From: Microbacterium sp. 18062
GTDB lineage: Bacteria; Actinomycetota; Actinomycetes; Actinomycetales; Microbacteriaceae
Reading direction: 5' to 3'
Assembly (NCBI RefSeq): GCF_902706225.1
Contig: NZ_CACSKB010000018.1
Span: forward strand, 1-64,000
DNA length: 64,000 nt
Under the pieces are notes generated by a model that saw only the letters and a list, made by a program, of their open reading frames with translations, searched no databases and was not told where the DNA came from. The position numbers were made by a program, and so were the translations under genes. This document shows, one piece after another, positions 40,773 to 49,181 of the stretch. Every line of letters begins with the position of its first letter. The first letter of the stretch is position 1.

Positions 40773-41939
40773 GTGCCGGCCATACGCACCGCAGAACGAC
40801 TCGACGCCGAGACGGGTTCGGCCACGATGGAGTTCTCGGCCGCGCTGGCTCGAATCCGTGCTCGAGGGGTCGACGTGGTCGACCTCGCCGGTGGGGATCC
40901 GGACTTCGACACCCCGGTGCACGTCGTCGAGGAGGCCGTGCGATCGCTCCGAGCCGGTCGCACCCACTATGGGCCGGCGGCCGGCGTGCCCGCGCTCCGG
41001 GAGGCGATAGCGCGATCGGAAGCGGGTCCGGACCGCAAGCCGGACGATGTGCTCGTCACCGCATCCGCGAAGTACGCGCTCTTCGTCGCTCTCCAGGCCG
41101 TGCTCGATCCGGGCGACGAGGTGATCGTGCTCACGCCGGGCTGGGTGAGCTATGGCGCGATGGTGCGCCTGCACGGCGCGGTGCCCGTCGAGGTGCCGCT
41201 GGACGCGTCGTCGGGGTATCGGATCGACATCGAGCAGCTGCGGTACGCGATCACCCCTCGCACGAAGGCCGTCATCCTGAACACCCCGAGCAATCCCACG
41301 GGACGGGTCTGCACCGCCGACGAGCTCGCCCGGCTCTGCGAACTGGCCCGGCAGTTCGATCTCGTCCTCGTCAGCGACGAGGTCTACGCACGGCTCGTGT
41401 TCCAGGGAGAGCACGTCTCGCCCGCCGCCATCGCGCCCGAGCGCACGATCGTGATCAACGGACTCTCCAAGTCCCATGCGATGACGGGCTGGCGCCTCGG
41501 CTGGCTGGCGGGTCCGCCGGCGATCGTGAGGAAGGCCACGATCGTCTACCAGCACACCATGTCGTGCACCCCCACCTTCGTGCAGGATGCAGCCGTGGCA
41601 GCGCTCACGGGCCCGCAGTCCTGCGTGACCGAGATGACCGAACGCTACCGGCTGCGCCGTGATCGCGTCTGCGCTGCGCTGCAGGGACTGCCGGATCTCT
41701 CGTTCGCACGGCCGCAGGGCGCCTTCTATGTCCTGCTCGACGTCGATGCGACGGGCCGGAGCGGAGCGGCTGTGAGCGCCGCACTCATCGAGCAGGCCGG
41801 GGTCGCGCTTCTTCCCGGCGGCGGGTTCGGGCACGGCTGGGAGAATCATCTCCGTCTCTCGTTCGCGACCCCGGACGACCGGCTGGATGCGGGCATCGAG
41901 CGCTTGTCGGATGCGTGGGGGCGGATCTCGTCCACGTAG
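40773..41939 (+). CDS. Class I/II PLP-dependent aminotransferase
   Basis: A 388-residue aspartate-aminotransferase-fold enzyme. ARGVDVVDLAGGDPDFDTPV is the N-terminal signature, followed by HYGPAAGVPALREAIA, ILNTPSNPTGRVCTADEL and VLVSDEVYARL. The PLP lysine is in INGLSKSHAMTGWRLGWLAG, and the C-terminal Arg region is HLRLSFATPDD. It transfers an amino group to a 2-oxo acid. I choose GTG 40773 because AAGGAG lies 6 bases upstream; the ATG at 40755 has a ribosome site too close to it. Its divergent operon and shared operator suggest it handles amino products of that pathway. Confidence 0.92.
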   Translation: MPAIRTAERLDAETGSATMEFSAALARIRARGVDVVDLAGGDPDFDTPVHVVEEAVRSLRAGRTHYGPAAGVPALREAIARSEAGPDRKPDDVLVTASAKYALFVALQAVLDPGDEVIVLTPGWVSYGAMVRLHGAVPVEVPLDASSGYRIDIEQLRYAITPRTKAVILNTPSNPTGRVCTADELARLCELARQFDLVLVSDEVYARLVFQGEHVSPAAIAPERTIVINGLSKSHAMTGWRLGWLAGPPAIVRKATIVYQHTMSCTPTFVQDAAVAALTGPQSCVTEMTERYRLRRDRVCAALQGLPDLSFARPQGAFYVLLDVDATGRSGAAVSAALIEQAGVALLPGGGFGHGWENHLRLSFATPDDRLDAGIERLSDAWGRISST

Positions 41940-41974
41940 TGCCCGTCCCGCGCTCGCCGCACCCTCGCCCCTGA

Positions 41975-42036
41975 TGGCGCCTGTATCCTGCGACGGCGCG
42001 CGGGACTTCGGCAGCCATCGCAGGAAACCGGCGCCA
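41975..42036. repeat. Dispersed 62-bp palindromic repeat, copy 4
   Basis: Starts TGGCGCC, with left inner arm TATCCTGCGACGGC; the right arm GCCATCGCAGGAAAC leads to CGGCGCCA. It lies 35 bp after the aminotransferase stop codon. Confidence 0.75.
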
Positions 42037-42044
42037 CGCGGAGA

Positions 42045-42239
42045 CTAGAGACCCCATGGGGGACCGGTGAGCACGACGCGATGGATGCCGTCGGCAAGGC
42101 CTCCGAGCACGATCGCCGTCGCGCGTCCCACCGCGTCGGCGGCCACGAGACCGGGGCAGATCGGCATCGAGAAGAAGCAGACGTCGTAAGAGGCGCGATG
42201 CGCGAGACCGAGCTCCGTCGAATCGGCACGTCCTCGGCT
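42045..42239 (-). pseudogene. Possible gene remnant (about 64 codons, no start)
   Basis: The minus-strand frame from 42239 to a TAG at 42045 has strong G/C third-position bias. It reads like protein C-terminus: TELGLAHRASYDVCFFSMPI, then CPGLVAADAVGRATAIVLGG, then LADGIHRVVLTGPPWGL. An in-frame stop closes it upstream, and the preceding sequence continues as coding-like only in another frame. It is best read as the end of a decayed or frameshifted gene. I cannot assign the family. Confidence 0.4.
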
Positions 42240-42389
42240 TCACGGCGCGCAGATCGGCGGATTCGACGGAGTTGTGCGCGTGCGCCCGGCGGATCACCCC
42301 GCCGCCGCTCGAGGCCGAGCACGCCATGTGCCCTACCGATCCCCGCACATTTGACACCGGCACGCGCACGTTTCGCCGCTGTTTCGTGA

Positions 42390-42460
42390 CGGTAAAAAAT
42401 CAGACCAAAACAGATCAAGACGATCATAAAAAAGTATCGTCATGATCATCAACAGATCGA
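42390..42460 (+). promoter_or_regulatory. AT-rich promoter/operator stretch of the M20-kinase-ABC operon
   Basis: Runs of A (GTAAAAAAT, CCAAAACAG, CATAAAAAAGT) contrast with the surrounding GC-rich DNA. GACGAT-N11-ATCGTC (42419-42441) is a perfect 6-bp inverted repeat. The DeoR-type regulator encoded at the far end of the same operon is a plausible ligand. Confidence 0.5.
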
Positions 42461-42491
42461 TCGCGATCCCTCCCGACCTCAGGAGATCCCC

Positions 42492-43856
42492 GTGACGCTC
42501 ACCTCCGACGACATCCGCACCTCGGTGCTCGCCGCTGTCGCGAACCGCTTCGACGCCTCGGTGCAGCTGCTGCGCGACATGGTCGACCTGCCGAGCGTGG
42601 GGCCGTGGTTCGGCGAGGCGCCCGAGGTCACCGGCGAGGGAGCCGTCCAGGCGTTCCTCCGTCGACGTCTCGAGCACCTCGGCGCCGACGTCGACCAGTG
42701 GGAGCCGTCCGCCGAGGCCCTGGCCCATCACGCCGGCGGGCCGGGCTACTTCGCCGACCGCGACTTCACGGGACGCCCCGACCTCGTCGGGACCTTCGCC
42801 CCCACGGTCGAGGGAGCCGACCCCGACGCGCCCGTGCTGATGTTCCTCGGCCACTGCGACGTCGTGCCGGGCGGCGGCGGGTGGACCATCGGCGCCCCGT
42901 TCGCCAGCACCCTCACGGACGACCGGGTCTACGGCCGCGGCACCTGCGACATGAAGGGCGGGATGGCGGCGGCGCTGGCTGCGATCGAGGCTGTGCGGAC
43001 GGCCGGCGTGCCCCTCGTCAACCGCGTCGCGTACGCGTCGGTCACCGAGGAGGAGACCGGCGGCATGGGGACGCTCGCCCTCGTCGACCGCGGCTATCGT
43101 CCGGGCATCGGCATCGTCATCCCCGAGCCGACCAGCCTGAAGGTCGCGCCCCTGTGCCGGGGAATCCTGTGGGGCGAGATCACGATCGCGGGCAGAAGCG
43201 GCCACATCGAGATCGAGCAGCCCTCCTGGGAGGACGGCGGAGCGGTCGACGCCATCGCGTACGGCCGCCGGCTCATGGACGCGATCGATCGGCTCAACGC
43301 GACCTGGCGCACCCTCCCCGAGAAGAACCACCGCCACATGCCCCTGCCGTGCCAGATCAACCTGGCCGTCATCGACGCGGGGACCTATCCCAGCGCGTGG
43401 GCCGACTCCTTCACGGTGCGCTTCGACATCCAGTACCTGCCCGCGGAGCTCGACGAGCGCGGCGGGGGCGGCGTGGTGCGCGCGCAGATCGAGCGGATGC
43501 TCGCCGAGTTCGTCGGCGACGACGCCTGGCTGATCGCGAACCCGCCGGTGCTGACCTGGCTCGTCGACGCCGACTGCGGCGAGACCGACGACACCGAGCC
43601 GATCGTCACCGCTCCGCTCGCCGTGATGCGCTCGCTCGGCATGGACCCCGTCGTCGAGGGCGTGACCGCGCACACCGACATGGGCCTGCCGATCAAGGCG
43701 GGCGTCCCCGCGGTCACCTTCGGCCCCGGCTTCCTCAGCGTCGCCCACCAGCCCGACGAGTTCCTCGATCTCGACGAGTACCGCAGGGCGATCGAGATCA
43801 TGGCGCTGACGATCGTCGATCTGTGCGGAGTCCCCGACGGTGCGACGGATGCCTGA
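42492..43856 (+). CDS. M20-family amidohydrolase/deacylase (ArgE/DapE-like)
   Basis: A 454-residue M20 enzyme. Ligands are in FLGHCDVVPGGGGWTIG (His, Asp), GRGTCDMKGGMAAAL (Asp), VTEEETGGMGTLAL (Glu-Glu), and the late VAHQPDEFLDLDEY (His). The lid carries GRSGHIEIEQPSWEDGG. ArgE/DapE relatives remove an acyl or succinyl group from an amine. It leads the rightward operon, so it may unmask the amino group of an imported N-acylated amino compound. The start is GTG with AGGAG-like CAGGAG 9 bases upstream. Confidence 0.9.
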   Translation: MTLTSDDIRTSVLAAVANRFDASVQLLRDMVDLPSVGPWFGEAPEVTGEGAVQAFLRRRLEHLGADVDQWEPSAEALAHHAGGPGYFADRDFTGRPDLVGTFAPTVEGADPDAPVLMFLGHCDVVPGGGGWTIGAPFASTLTDDRVYGRGTCDMKGGMAAALAAIEAVRTAGVPLVNRVAYASVTEEETGGMGTLALVDRGYRPGIGIVIPEPTSLKVAPLCRGILWGEITIAGRSGHIEIEQPSWEDGGAVDAIAYGRRLMDAIDRLNATWRTLPEKNHRHMPLPCQINLAVIDAGTYPSAWADSFTVRFDIQYLPAELDERGGGGVVRAQIERMLAEFVGDDAWLIANPPVLTWLVDADCGETDDTEPIVTAPLAVMRSLGMDPVVEGVTAHTDMGLPIKAGVPAVTFGPGFLSVAHQPDEFLDLDEYRRAIEIMALTIVDLCGVPDGATDA

Positions 43857-44850
43857 GGCCGCCGTGATCGCTCGCCTCGACGCCCGGGATCCCGACGAGA
43901 CGAGCGTGCTCCTCGCGCACTGGAACGTGCGCGGGATCACCGAGGTCCGCGACACCGCGAGCGAGGCGGACCGCACGACGCTGGTCTTCGCCCGGTCGGG
44001 CGATGTCGTGCTCAAGTCCTTCCCCGACGGCAGCGACGCGGCGCACATGCAGGTGGCCCTGCTCGCTGCGGCGGCGCGCGCGGCGACGCCGCTGCCCGTT
44101 CCGGCGCTGCTGATCGACGAGCGCACCGGATCGCCGCTCGACCCCGCGGGCACCACGTTCGTCGCGACCCTGCGTCCCGGCATCCCCCTCGAGGACGCCG
44201 AGCTCACCGCCTCCCTCGTCGACGCCATCGCCGCCGCGCAGGCCGCGCTCCTGGACGCGCTCCGCGGTGTCGACGCGTCCGCTGCCCGCGTGCCCGACAC
44301 GAACGACTGGTCGCTCGACGCCGTGCTGCGCCACGCGCCGCTCGTCGACGTCCACCTCGACGCCGAGCTGAGCCGCATCGCGCACCTCGTGATCTCCGAC
44401 TACCGCGATCGGGTCTCGCCGATCCTCGCGGGGATGCCGCGGCAGGTGCTGCACGCGGACTTCAACCTCTCGAACCTGCTCGTCACCGACGGCGCGCTGA
44501 CGGGGATCATCGACTTCGGCGACGCGGTGCGCGCCCCGCGCGTGTTCGACGTCGCCGTGACCGCCGCCTATCTCTCGATGCGCCTGAGCGCGACCGACCA
44601 CCCGCTCGTCGAGCGCTACCTCGCCCGCATGACCGGGCGGTGCGCCCTCGACGACGCCGAGCTCGCGGTGCTGCCGACGCTGATGCTGTGCCGGGTGGTC
44701 ATGGCGCTCGTGCTCGGCCGCGAGACCGCGCAGAGCTCTCCCGAGCGCGCCGCGTATCAGCTGCGCTACGACGCGCTCGCGACGCGCCTGCTCGCGCACG
44801 CCGCCCTCCCCCCGACCGACGACCACCCGCACGGGAAGAAGCACCAGTGA
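43849..44850 (+). CDS. APH-fold small-molecule kinase (hydroxylysine/amino-alcohol kinase-like)
   Basis: A 333-residue aminoglycoside-phosphotransferase-fold kinase. The nucleotide part is VFARSGDVVLKSFPDGSD. The catalytic loop reads VLHADFNLSNLLVTDGALTG (Brenner H-x-D-x4-N) and IIDFGDAVRAPRVFDVAV is the metal-binding D-x-G/D. ATG 43849 overlaps the M20 stop; a GTG at 43840 is an alternative. It is directly followed (3-bp overlap) by a class III PLP enzyme. APH kinase plus class III enzyme is the arrangement used for hydroxylysine or ethanolamine phosphate degradation, where phosphorylation precedes PLP-dependent phosphate elimination. Confidence 0.82.
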   Translation: MPEAAVIARLDARDPDETSVLLAHWNVRGITEVRDTASEADRTTLVFARSGDVVLKSFPDGSDAAHMQVALLAAAARAATPLPVPALLIDERTGSPLDPAGTTFVATLRPGIPLEDAELTASLVDAIAAAQAALLDALRGVDASAARVPDTNDWSLDAVLRHAPLVDVHLDAELSRIAHLVISDYRDRVSPILAGMPRQVLHADFNLSNLLVTDGALTGIIDFGDAVRAPRVFDVAVTAAYLSMRLSATDHPLVERYLARMTGRCALDDAELAVLPTLMLCRVVMALVLGRETAQSSPERAAYQLRYDALATRLLAHAALPPTDDHPHGKKHQ

Positions 44851-46199
44851 CAACGACCACGCCCGCCGGCGGCCAGATGATCAACAAGTTCGATCCGGCC
44901 TCCGCCGACGCCCTCTCCACCGCCGACCGGGCCCTGCTCGCCCGCCGACGCGCGACGCTCGGCGACATCTATCCGCTGTTCTACGAGAGGCCCGTGCACG
45001 TCGTGCGCGGAAGCGGCGTACGCCTCCTCGACGCCGACGGCGTCGAGTACCTGGACGCCTACAACAACGTGCCCGCCGTGGGCCACGCCAATCCGCGCGT
45101 GGCCGAGGCGGTGCACCGTCAGCTCACACGGATGAACACGCACACGCGCTACCTGCAGGACGGCGTCGTCGACTACGCCGAGCGCTTCCTCGCGACCTAC
45201 CCGGCACCCCTCGACCACGTGATCTTCACGAACTCCGGATCGGAGGCGAACGACCTCGCGCTCACGATCGCGGCGTGGCGCACCGGCCGACGGGGAGTGA
45301 TCGTCACCCGCATGGCCTACCACGGCACCACCGCGCTGCTCGCCGGCGTCTCCCCCGAGAACGGGCCGTCGATGCCGCTCGCGCCGTACGTGCGCGTCGT
45401 CGACGCACCCGACACCCATCTGCACGGCGAGCACGCCGCCGAGGTCTTCGCCGACGGCGTATCGGCCGCGATCGCCGACCTGCAGGCGTCCGAGTTCGGC
45501 GTCTCGGCGATGCTGATCGACACGATCCTGTCGACGGACGGCATCTACCCGGGCGAGCGCGGCCTTCTCGCCGAGGCGTTCCGCCGCGTGCAGGCCGCGG
45601 GCGGGCTCGTGATCGCGGACGAGGTGCAGCCGGGGATGGGACGCCTGGGCGAGCACATGTGGGGGTTCCAGCGCCACACGGACGCGGTCGACATGGTGAC
45701 CTCGGGCAAACCGCTCGCGGGCGGGATGCCGATCGGGAGCCTGGTGCTCTCGTCCGACCTCTCGGACGGCTACGCCCGGGACCACCGCTACTTCAACACC
45801 TTCGGCGGCAACCCTGCCTCGATCGCGGCGGCCACCGCCGTGCTCGACGAGATCGAGGACCGCGGTCTCGTGGCCGGCTCGCTCGAGGTCGGCACGCTGC
45901 TGCGGGAAGGCATCCGCGCCGCGAGCGCCGGCAGCGCGCTCGTCGGCGACGTGCGGGGGTCGGGGCTGTTCGTCGGCGTCGAGATGCTCGGCGCCGACGG
46001 GCAGACCCCGCGCGACACCGCCCGCCTCATGGTCAACGGCCTGCGGGATCGGCACGTGCTGATCTCGGCCGTCGGCCTGACCGGGCAGGTGCTGAAGGTG
46101 CGGCCCCCGCTCGTGTTCACGGCGGAGGACACCGCCGAGTTCCTGTCGGTCTACGGCGACGTCCTGGCGGACGTCGAGAAGGAAGGAGCCGGATCTTGA
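44847..46199 (+). CDS. Class III PLP enzyme (aminotransferase or phospho-lyase)
   Basis: A 450-residue class III fold enzyme. Features are YLDAYNNVPAVGHANPRVAE, FTNSGSEANDLALTIAAWRT (PLP phosphate), MLIDTILSTDGIYPGE, ADEVQPGMGRLGEHMWGF and the PLP lysine in VTSGKPLAGGMPIGSLV, then NTFGGNPASIAAA. NxP-A-V-GH and the HxRY region (NTHTRYL) resemble the AGXT2L phospho-lyase group. The kinase immediately upstream makes a phosphate-eliminating role attractive. That is inference, and ordinary transamination remains possible. The GTG start overlaps the kinase stop. Confidence 0.88.
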   Translation: MTTTTPAGGQMINKFDPASADALSTADRALLARRRATLGDIYPLFYERPVHVVRGSGVRLLDADGVEYLDAYNNVPAVGHANPRVAEAVHRQLTRMNTHTRYLQDGVVDYAERFLATYPAPLDHVIFTNSGSEANDLALTIAAWRTGRRGVIVTRMAYHGTTALLAGVSPENGPSMPLAPYVRVVDAPDTHLHGEHAAEVFADGVSAAIADLQASEFGVSAMLIDTILSTDGIYPGERGLLAEAFRRVQAAGGLVIADEVQPGMGRLGEHMWGFQRHTDAVDMVTSGKPLAGGMPIGSLVLSSDLSDGYARDHRYFNTFGGNPASIAAATAVLDEIEDRGLVAGSLEVGTLLREGIRAASAGSALVGDVRGSGLFVGVEMLGADGQTPRDTARLMVNGLRDRHVLISAVGLTGQVLKVRPPLVFTAEDTAEFLSVYGDVLADVEKEGAGS

Positions 46200-46933
46200 G
46201 CGAGGAAGTGCTCACCATCACCGACGTCGGCAAGAGCTTCGGCGCGGTCACCGCGCTGCGCGACGTCAACCTGTCGGTGCGCGCCGGGGAGATCGTGGCG
46301 CTGCTCGGCGACAACGGCGCGGGGAAGTCCACGCTGATGAACATCATCTGCGGCTCGCACGCCGCCGACGTCGGCTCGGTGAAGGTCAAGGGCGAGAGCC
46401 TCTCCTCGCTCGCCGACGCCAGACACCTCGGGGTCGGCGTCGTCTACCAGGACCTCGCGCTCGCCCCGGATCTCAGCGTCACCGAGAACCTCTTCCTCGG
46501 CAACGAGCTCGTACACCGGTTCGGGCCGTTCGCCTTCGTCGACCGTCCCCGGATGCGCCGTGAGGCCACGCGCGCGATCGAGCATCTCGGCATCTCCACG
46601 CTGCGCGACGTACGCCTGCCCGTCGTCAGCCTCTCCGGAGGTCAGCGCCAGGTGCTCGCGGTGGCCCGCGCGATGAAGTGGGCGAAGCACATCATCCTGC
46701 TCGACGAGCCGACGGCCGCCCTCGGCCCGAAGCAGGTCGGCATCGTGCTCGACTCCATCAAGCGTGCCGCCGACCAGGGCCTCGGGGTCGTGCTCGTCTC
46801 GCACGACATCCCGAGCGTGCTCAAGCTCGCCGATCGGGTCGTCGTGCTGCGTCACGGCACGATCGCGGCCGATCTTCCGCCCGCCGGGCTCACCGTCTCC
46901 GAGGTCGTCACCGTCATGGTGGGAGAGGACTGA
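46196..46933 (+). CDS. Ribose/simple-sugar type ABC transporter ATPase (single domain)
   Basis: A 245-residue ATPase: Walker A LLGDNGAGKSTLMNIICGSH, VVYQDLALAPDLSVTENLFL, signature VSLSGGQRQVLAVARAMKWA, Walker B IILLDEPTAALGPKQVG and LVSHDIPSVLKLADRVVVLR. It resembles one half of RbsA/FrcA and is short like FrcA. The start is a TTG at 46196, 1 bp before the previous stop ends, with AAGGAG about 7 bases upstream. It pairs with the permease 2 bp downstream and the binding protein at 48069. Confidence 0.94.
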   Translation: MSEEVLTITDVGKSFGAVTALRDVNLSVRAGEIVALLGDNGAGKSTLMNIICGSHAADVGSVKVKGESLSSLADARHLGVGVVYQDLALAPDLSVTENLFLGNELVHRFGPFAFVDRPRMRREATRAIEHLGISTLRDVRLPVVSLSGGQRQVLAVARAMKWAKHIILLDEPTAALGPKQVGIVLDSIKRAADQGLGVVLVSHDIPSVLKLADRVVVLRHGTIAADLPPAGLTVSEVVTVMVGED

Positions 46934-46935
46934 TC

Positions 46936-47985
46936 ATGACCGAGTCATCGACGTCCGTGCTCGACGCCGCGGACTCCACGTCCCCCCGCGGCTCGACGAC
47001 CAAGCACGGGATCGCCCGCGTGCTCTCCAACCGCGCGGTCCAGATCATCCTGGTCGAGATCGTGCTGATCGCGATCTTCCAGGCGCTCTCGCCCGGTGGT
47101 GCGTTCCTCAGCGAGGCGAACATCCGCGGCATGGCGCTGACCGCGTCGCAGGTGCTCCTGCTCGCGATCGGCCAGGCGGTCCTGATGTCGGCCGGCCAGA
47201 TCGACATCTCGCAGGGTGCTGCGGTGATCCTGTCCTCCGTGTTGTCGGGCCAGCTGATGATCGCACTCTCGGGCACGCTCCCGGTGCCCGTGGTGCTCGT
47301 GGTGGGACTGCTCATGGCGATCCTGATCGGGGCGGTCATCGGCGCCGTCAACGGCGTGATGGTCGGCATCGTGGGAGTCAACGCGCTCGTCGCGACCCTG
47401 GGCATGCTCTCGGTCGCGACCGGGATCGCACAGGTGATCACCGGGGGAGTGAACCTGTTCGGCATGCCCCGCGAGCTGCAGACCTGGTTCGGCGCCATCT
47501 CGTTCGGCGCCCTGCCGCTGCCCATGCTCCTGAGCCTGGTCACGATCGGCGTCATCTGGATCTGCTACCGCTTCACCCCGTGGGGCACGCACACCCTCGC
47601 GATGGGCTCGAACAAGCTCGCCGCCCGCCGCGTGGGCATCAAGACGCTGCGCAACACGATCTTCATCTTCGTGCTGTCGTCGGGCCTCGCCGGACTCGCG
47701 GGCTTCATCGACCTGGCCCGCTACTCGACCACCAACATCTCGGGTCACCTCAACGACTCGATGGCGGCCATCGCGGCGGCCCTCATCGGCGGGACGGCCC
47801 TCACCGGGGGCCGGATCAGCTTCCTCGGCGCGATCTTCGGCGCGTTCCTCGCCATCATCCTGCAGTCGGGGCTGGTCATCGTGAACCTCTCGCCCTTCTA
47901 CCAGACCATCGCGATCGGAGCCATGCTCCTCGTCGCGGTCAGCTTGGACCGCAGCAGCCGCAGGGCTGCCAAGCAGGGCGGCTAG
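46936..47985 (+). CDS. Ribose/simple-sugar type ABC transporter permease
   Basis: A 349-residue permease of the RbsC/AraH family with eight to ten helices. Diagnostic segments are LSEANIRGMALTASQVLLLA, IGQAVLMSAGQIDISQGAAV, GVNALVATLGMLSVATGIAQ, WGTHTLAMGSNKLAARRVGI and AALIGGTALTGGRISFLGAI. The N-terminal ~30 residues are hydrophilic. It probably forms a homodimer, as only one permease gene is present. The substrate is not necessarily a sugar: operon enzymes (amidases, APH kinase, class III enzyme) suggest an amino-containing compound. Confidence 0.94.
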   Translation: MTESSTSVLDAADSTSPRGSTTKHGIARVLSNRAVQIILVEIVLIAIFQALSPGGAFLSEANIRGMALTASQVLLLAIGQAVLMSAGQIDISQGAAVILSSVLSGQLMIALSGTLPVPVVLVVGLLMAILIGAVIGAVNGVMVGIVGVNALVATLGMLSVATGIAQVITGGVNLFGMPRELQTWFGAISFGALPLPMLLSLVTIGVIWICYRFTPWGTHTLAMGSNKLAARRVGIKTLRNTIFIFVLSSGLAGLAGFIDLARYSTTNISGHLNDSMAAIAAALIGGTALTGGRISFLGAIFGAFLAIILQSGLVIVNLSPFYQTIAIGAMLLVAVSLDRSSRRAAKQGG

Positions 47986-48068
47986 TCCGCCCGGATCCGA
48001 GCATCGAGCACCACCCGCCACACCCACCGCGCAACACCCACCCTCGCAACGTCCATCAAGGAGAAGAA

Positions 48069-49085
48069 ATGACTCACAGCGTGCGCACCCGTCGTAGCTG
48101 GCTGCTCGGTTCCGGAGCGGTCCTGGCCGTCCCCCTGCTGCTCGCAGGCTGCTCGTCCACCGCCGATCCCGGATCGTCGGAGAGCGGCGACACGAGCGAC
48201 ATCACGATCGCCATGGTCACCCCCGAGAGCACCGGCGAGTTCTACGGCGCCATGTACTGCGGCGCCCAGGCGGCCGCCGAGGAGCAGGGCGTGACCCTGA
48301 ACATCCAGGGCACGCCGGGCACCTCGAACGAGGAGCTCATGCAGGTCCTGCAGTCCGTGCTCGCCACCGACCCCGACGGGATGCTGCTCACCGTCTGGGA
48401 CAACAACGCCTTCAACGCCACGATGGAGCCCTACACGGCGGAGGGCCATCCGCTCGTCATGCCGGACTCGTTCCTCTCGGACGACAACTACATCCAGAGC
48501 ATCCGCACCGACAACTACCAGTCGTCGTACGACGCGGCCGTGCAGTCGCTGACCGACTTCGACGTGACGGAGGGCAAGGTGCTGATCGTGACGGATGCAC
48601 CGGGCAATGCGGTGCAGTCCGCCCGCGCCGAGGGCTTCCGCGACGCGATCGAGGAGGAGTCCGACCTCGAGGTCCTCGAGTTCCAGTACGTCGGCGGGGA
48701 CGCCGCCGAGGCGTCGCAGGCGGTGTCGTCGGCGCTCGCAGCCAACCCGGACCTGAGCCTGGTGTTCTCCACGAACATCGGCGCCGGCACCGGTGCCGCC
48801 AACGGCATCCGCACCGCGGGATCCGAGGCCGTGCACGTCGGCTTCGACACCGCGTCGGCGCAGGTCGAGGAGCTCCGCGAGGGCTCGTACGACGCGCTGA
48901 TCGCCCAGAGCCCCTACCAGCAGGGCTACGAGGCGACCGCGCTGATCTCACAGATCCTGAAGGGCGAGGTCGACGCCGACTCCATCACGGAGCAGGTCGT
49001 CTGGTCGCCGTGGGCCCTCGTGACGGCCGACAACGTCGACACCGACGAGATCGCGCCGTTCCTCTACACGGCCGAGTGCAGCTGA
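48069..49085 (+). CDS. RbsB-like substrate-binding lipoprotein
   Basis: A 338-residue lipoprotein: signal TRRSWLLGSGAVLAVPLLLAGC with lipobox LAGC. The mature periplasmic-binding fold (type 1) has ITIAMVTPESTGEFYGAMYC, DPDGMLLTVWDNNAFNATM, VLIVTDAPGNAVQSARAEGF, VHVGFDTASAQ and LIAQSPYQQGYEA, which resemble ribose/allose-binding proteins. The aromatic residues that stack on sugars are not obvious, so the ligand may not be a sugar. It is followed by a strong hairpin. Confidence 0.93.
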   Translation: MTHSVRTRRSWLLGSGAVLAVPLLLAGCSSTADPGSSESGDTSDITIAMVTPESTGEFYGAMYCGAQAAAEEQGVTLNIQGTPGTSNEELMQVLQSVLATDPDGMLLTVWDNNAFNATMEPYTAEGHPLVMPDSFLSDDNYIQSIRTDNYQSSYDAAVQSLTDFDVTEGKVLIVTDAPGNAVQSARAEGFRDAIEEESDLEVLEFQYVGGDAAEASQAVSSALAANPDLSLVFSTNIGAGTGAANGIRTAGSEAVHVGFDTASAQVEELREGSYDALIAQSPYQQGYEATALISQILKGEVDADSITEQVVWSPWALVTADNVDTDEIAPFLYTAECS

Positions 49086-49099
49086 CCGACCGGACGGAC

Positions 49100-49134
49100 C
49101 GGTGCTCGGCGGGACGCGAACCCGCCGAGCACCG
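49100..49134 (+). terminator. Hairpin after the substrate-binding protein gene
   Basis: A perfect 14-bp stem (CGGTGCTCGGCGGG with CCCGCCGAGCACCG) around a 7-nt loop lies 15 bp past the stop codon. It probably ends most transcripts or raises binding-protein mRNA stability before the amidase genes. Confidence 0.75.
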
Positions 49135-49181
49135 CCCACCCCTCTTCCTCCTCATCCCCCGCGTCATCCGTGAAGGCATCC

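Larger units (their letters stand above)
41940..42491. other. Long intergenic region with repeat, gene remnant and AT-rich promoter
   Basis: These 552 bp hold the 62-bp repeat copy 4 (41975), a likely gene remnant on the minus strand (42045-42239) and, from about 42390, an AT-rich stretch (GGTAAAAAATCAGACC..., CATAAAAAAGT) that probably carries the promoter of the catabolic operon starting at 42492. Confidence 0.55.

Noticed and set aside
30225..41939. Creatinine/creatine pathway considered for the regulon
   Set aside because: An oxidase, a deaminase-like amidohydrolase, a hydantoinase-like enzyme and urease fit partly, but no creatinase-type (M24) or creatininase gene is present, and M20 is dipeptidase-like, not carbamoylsarcosine hydrolase.
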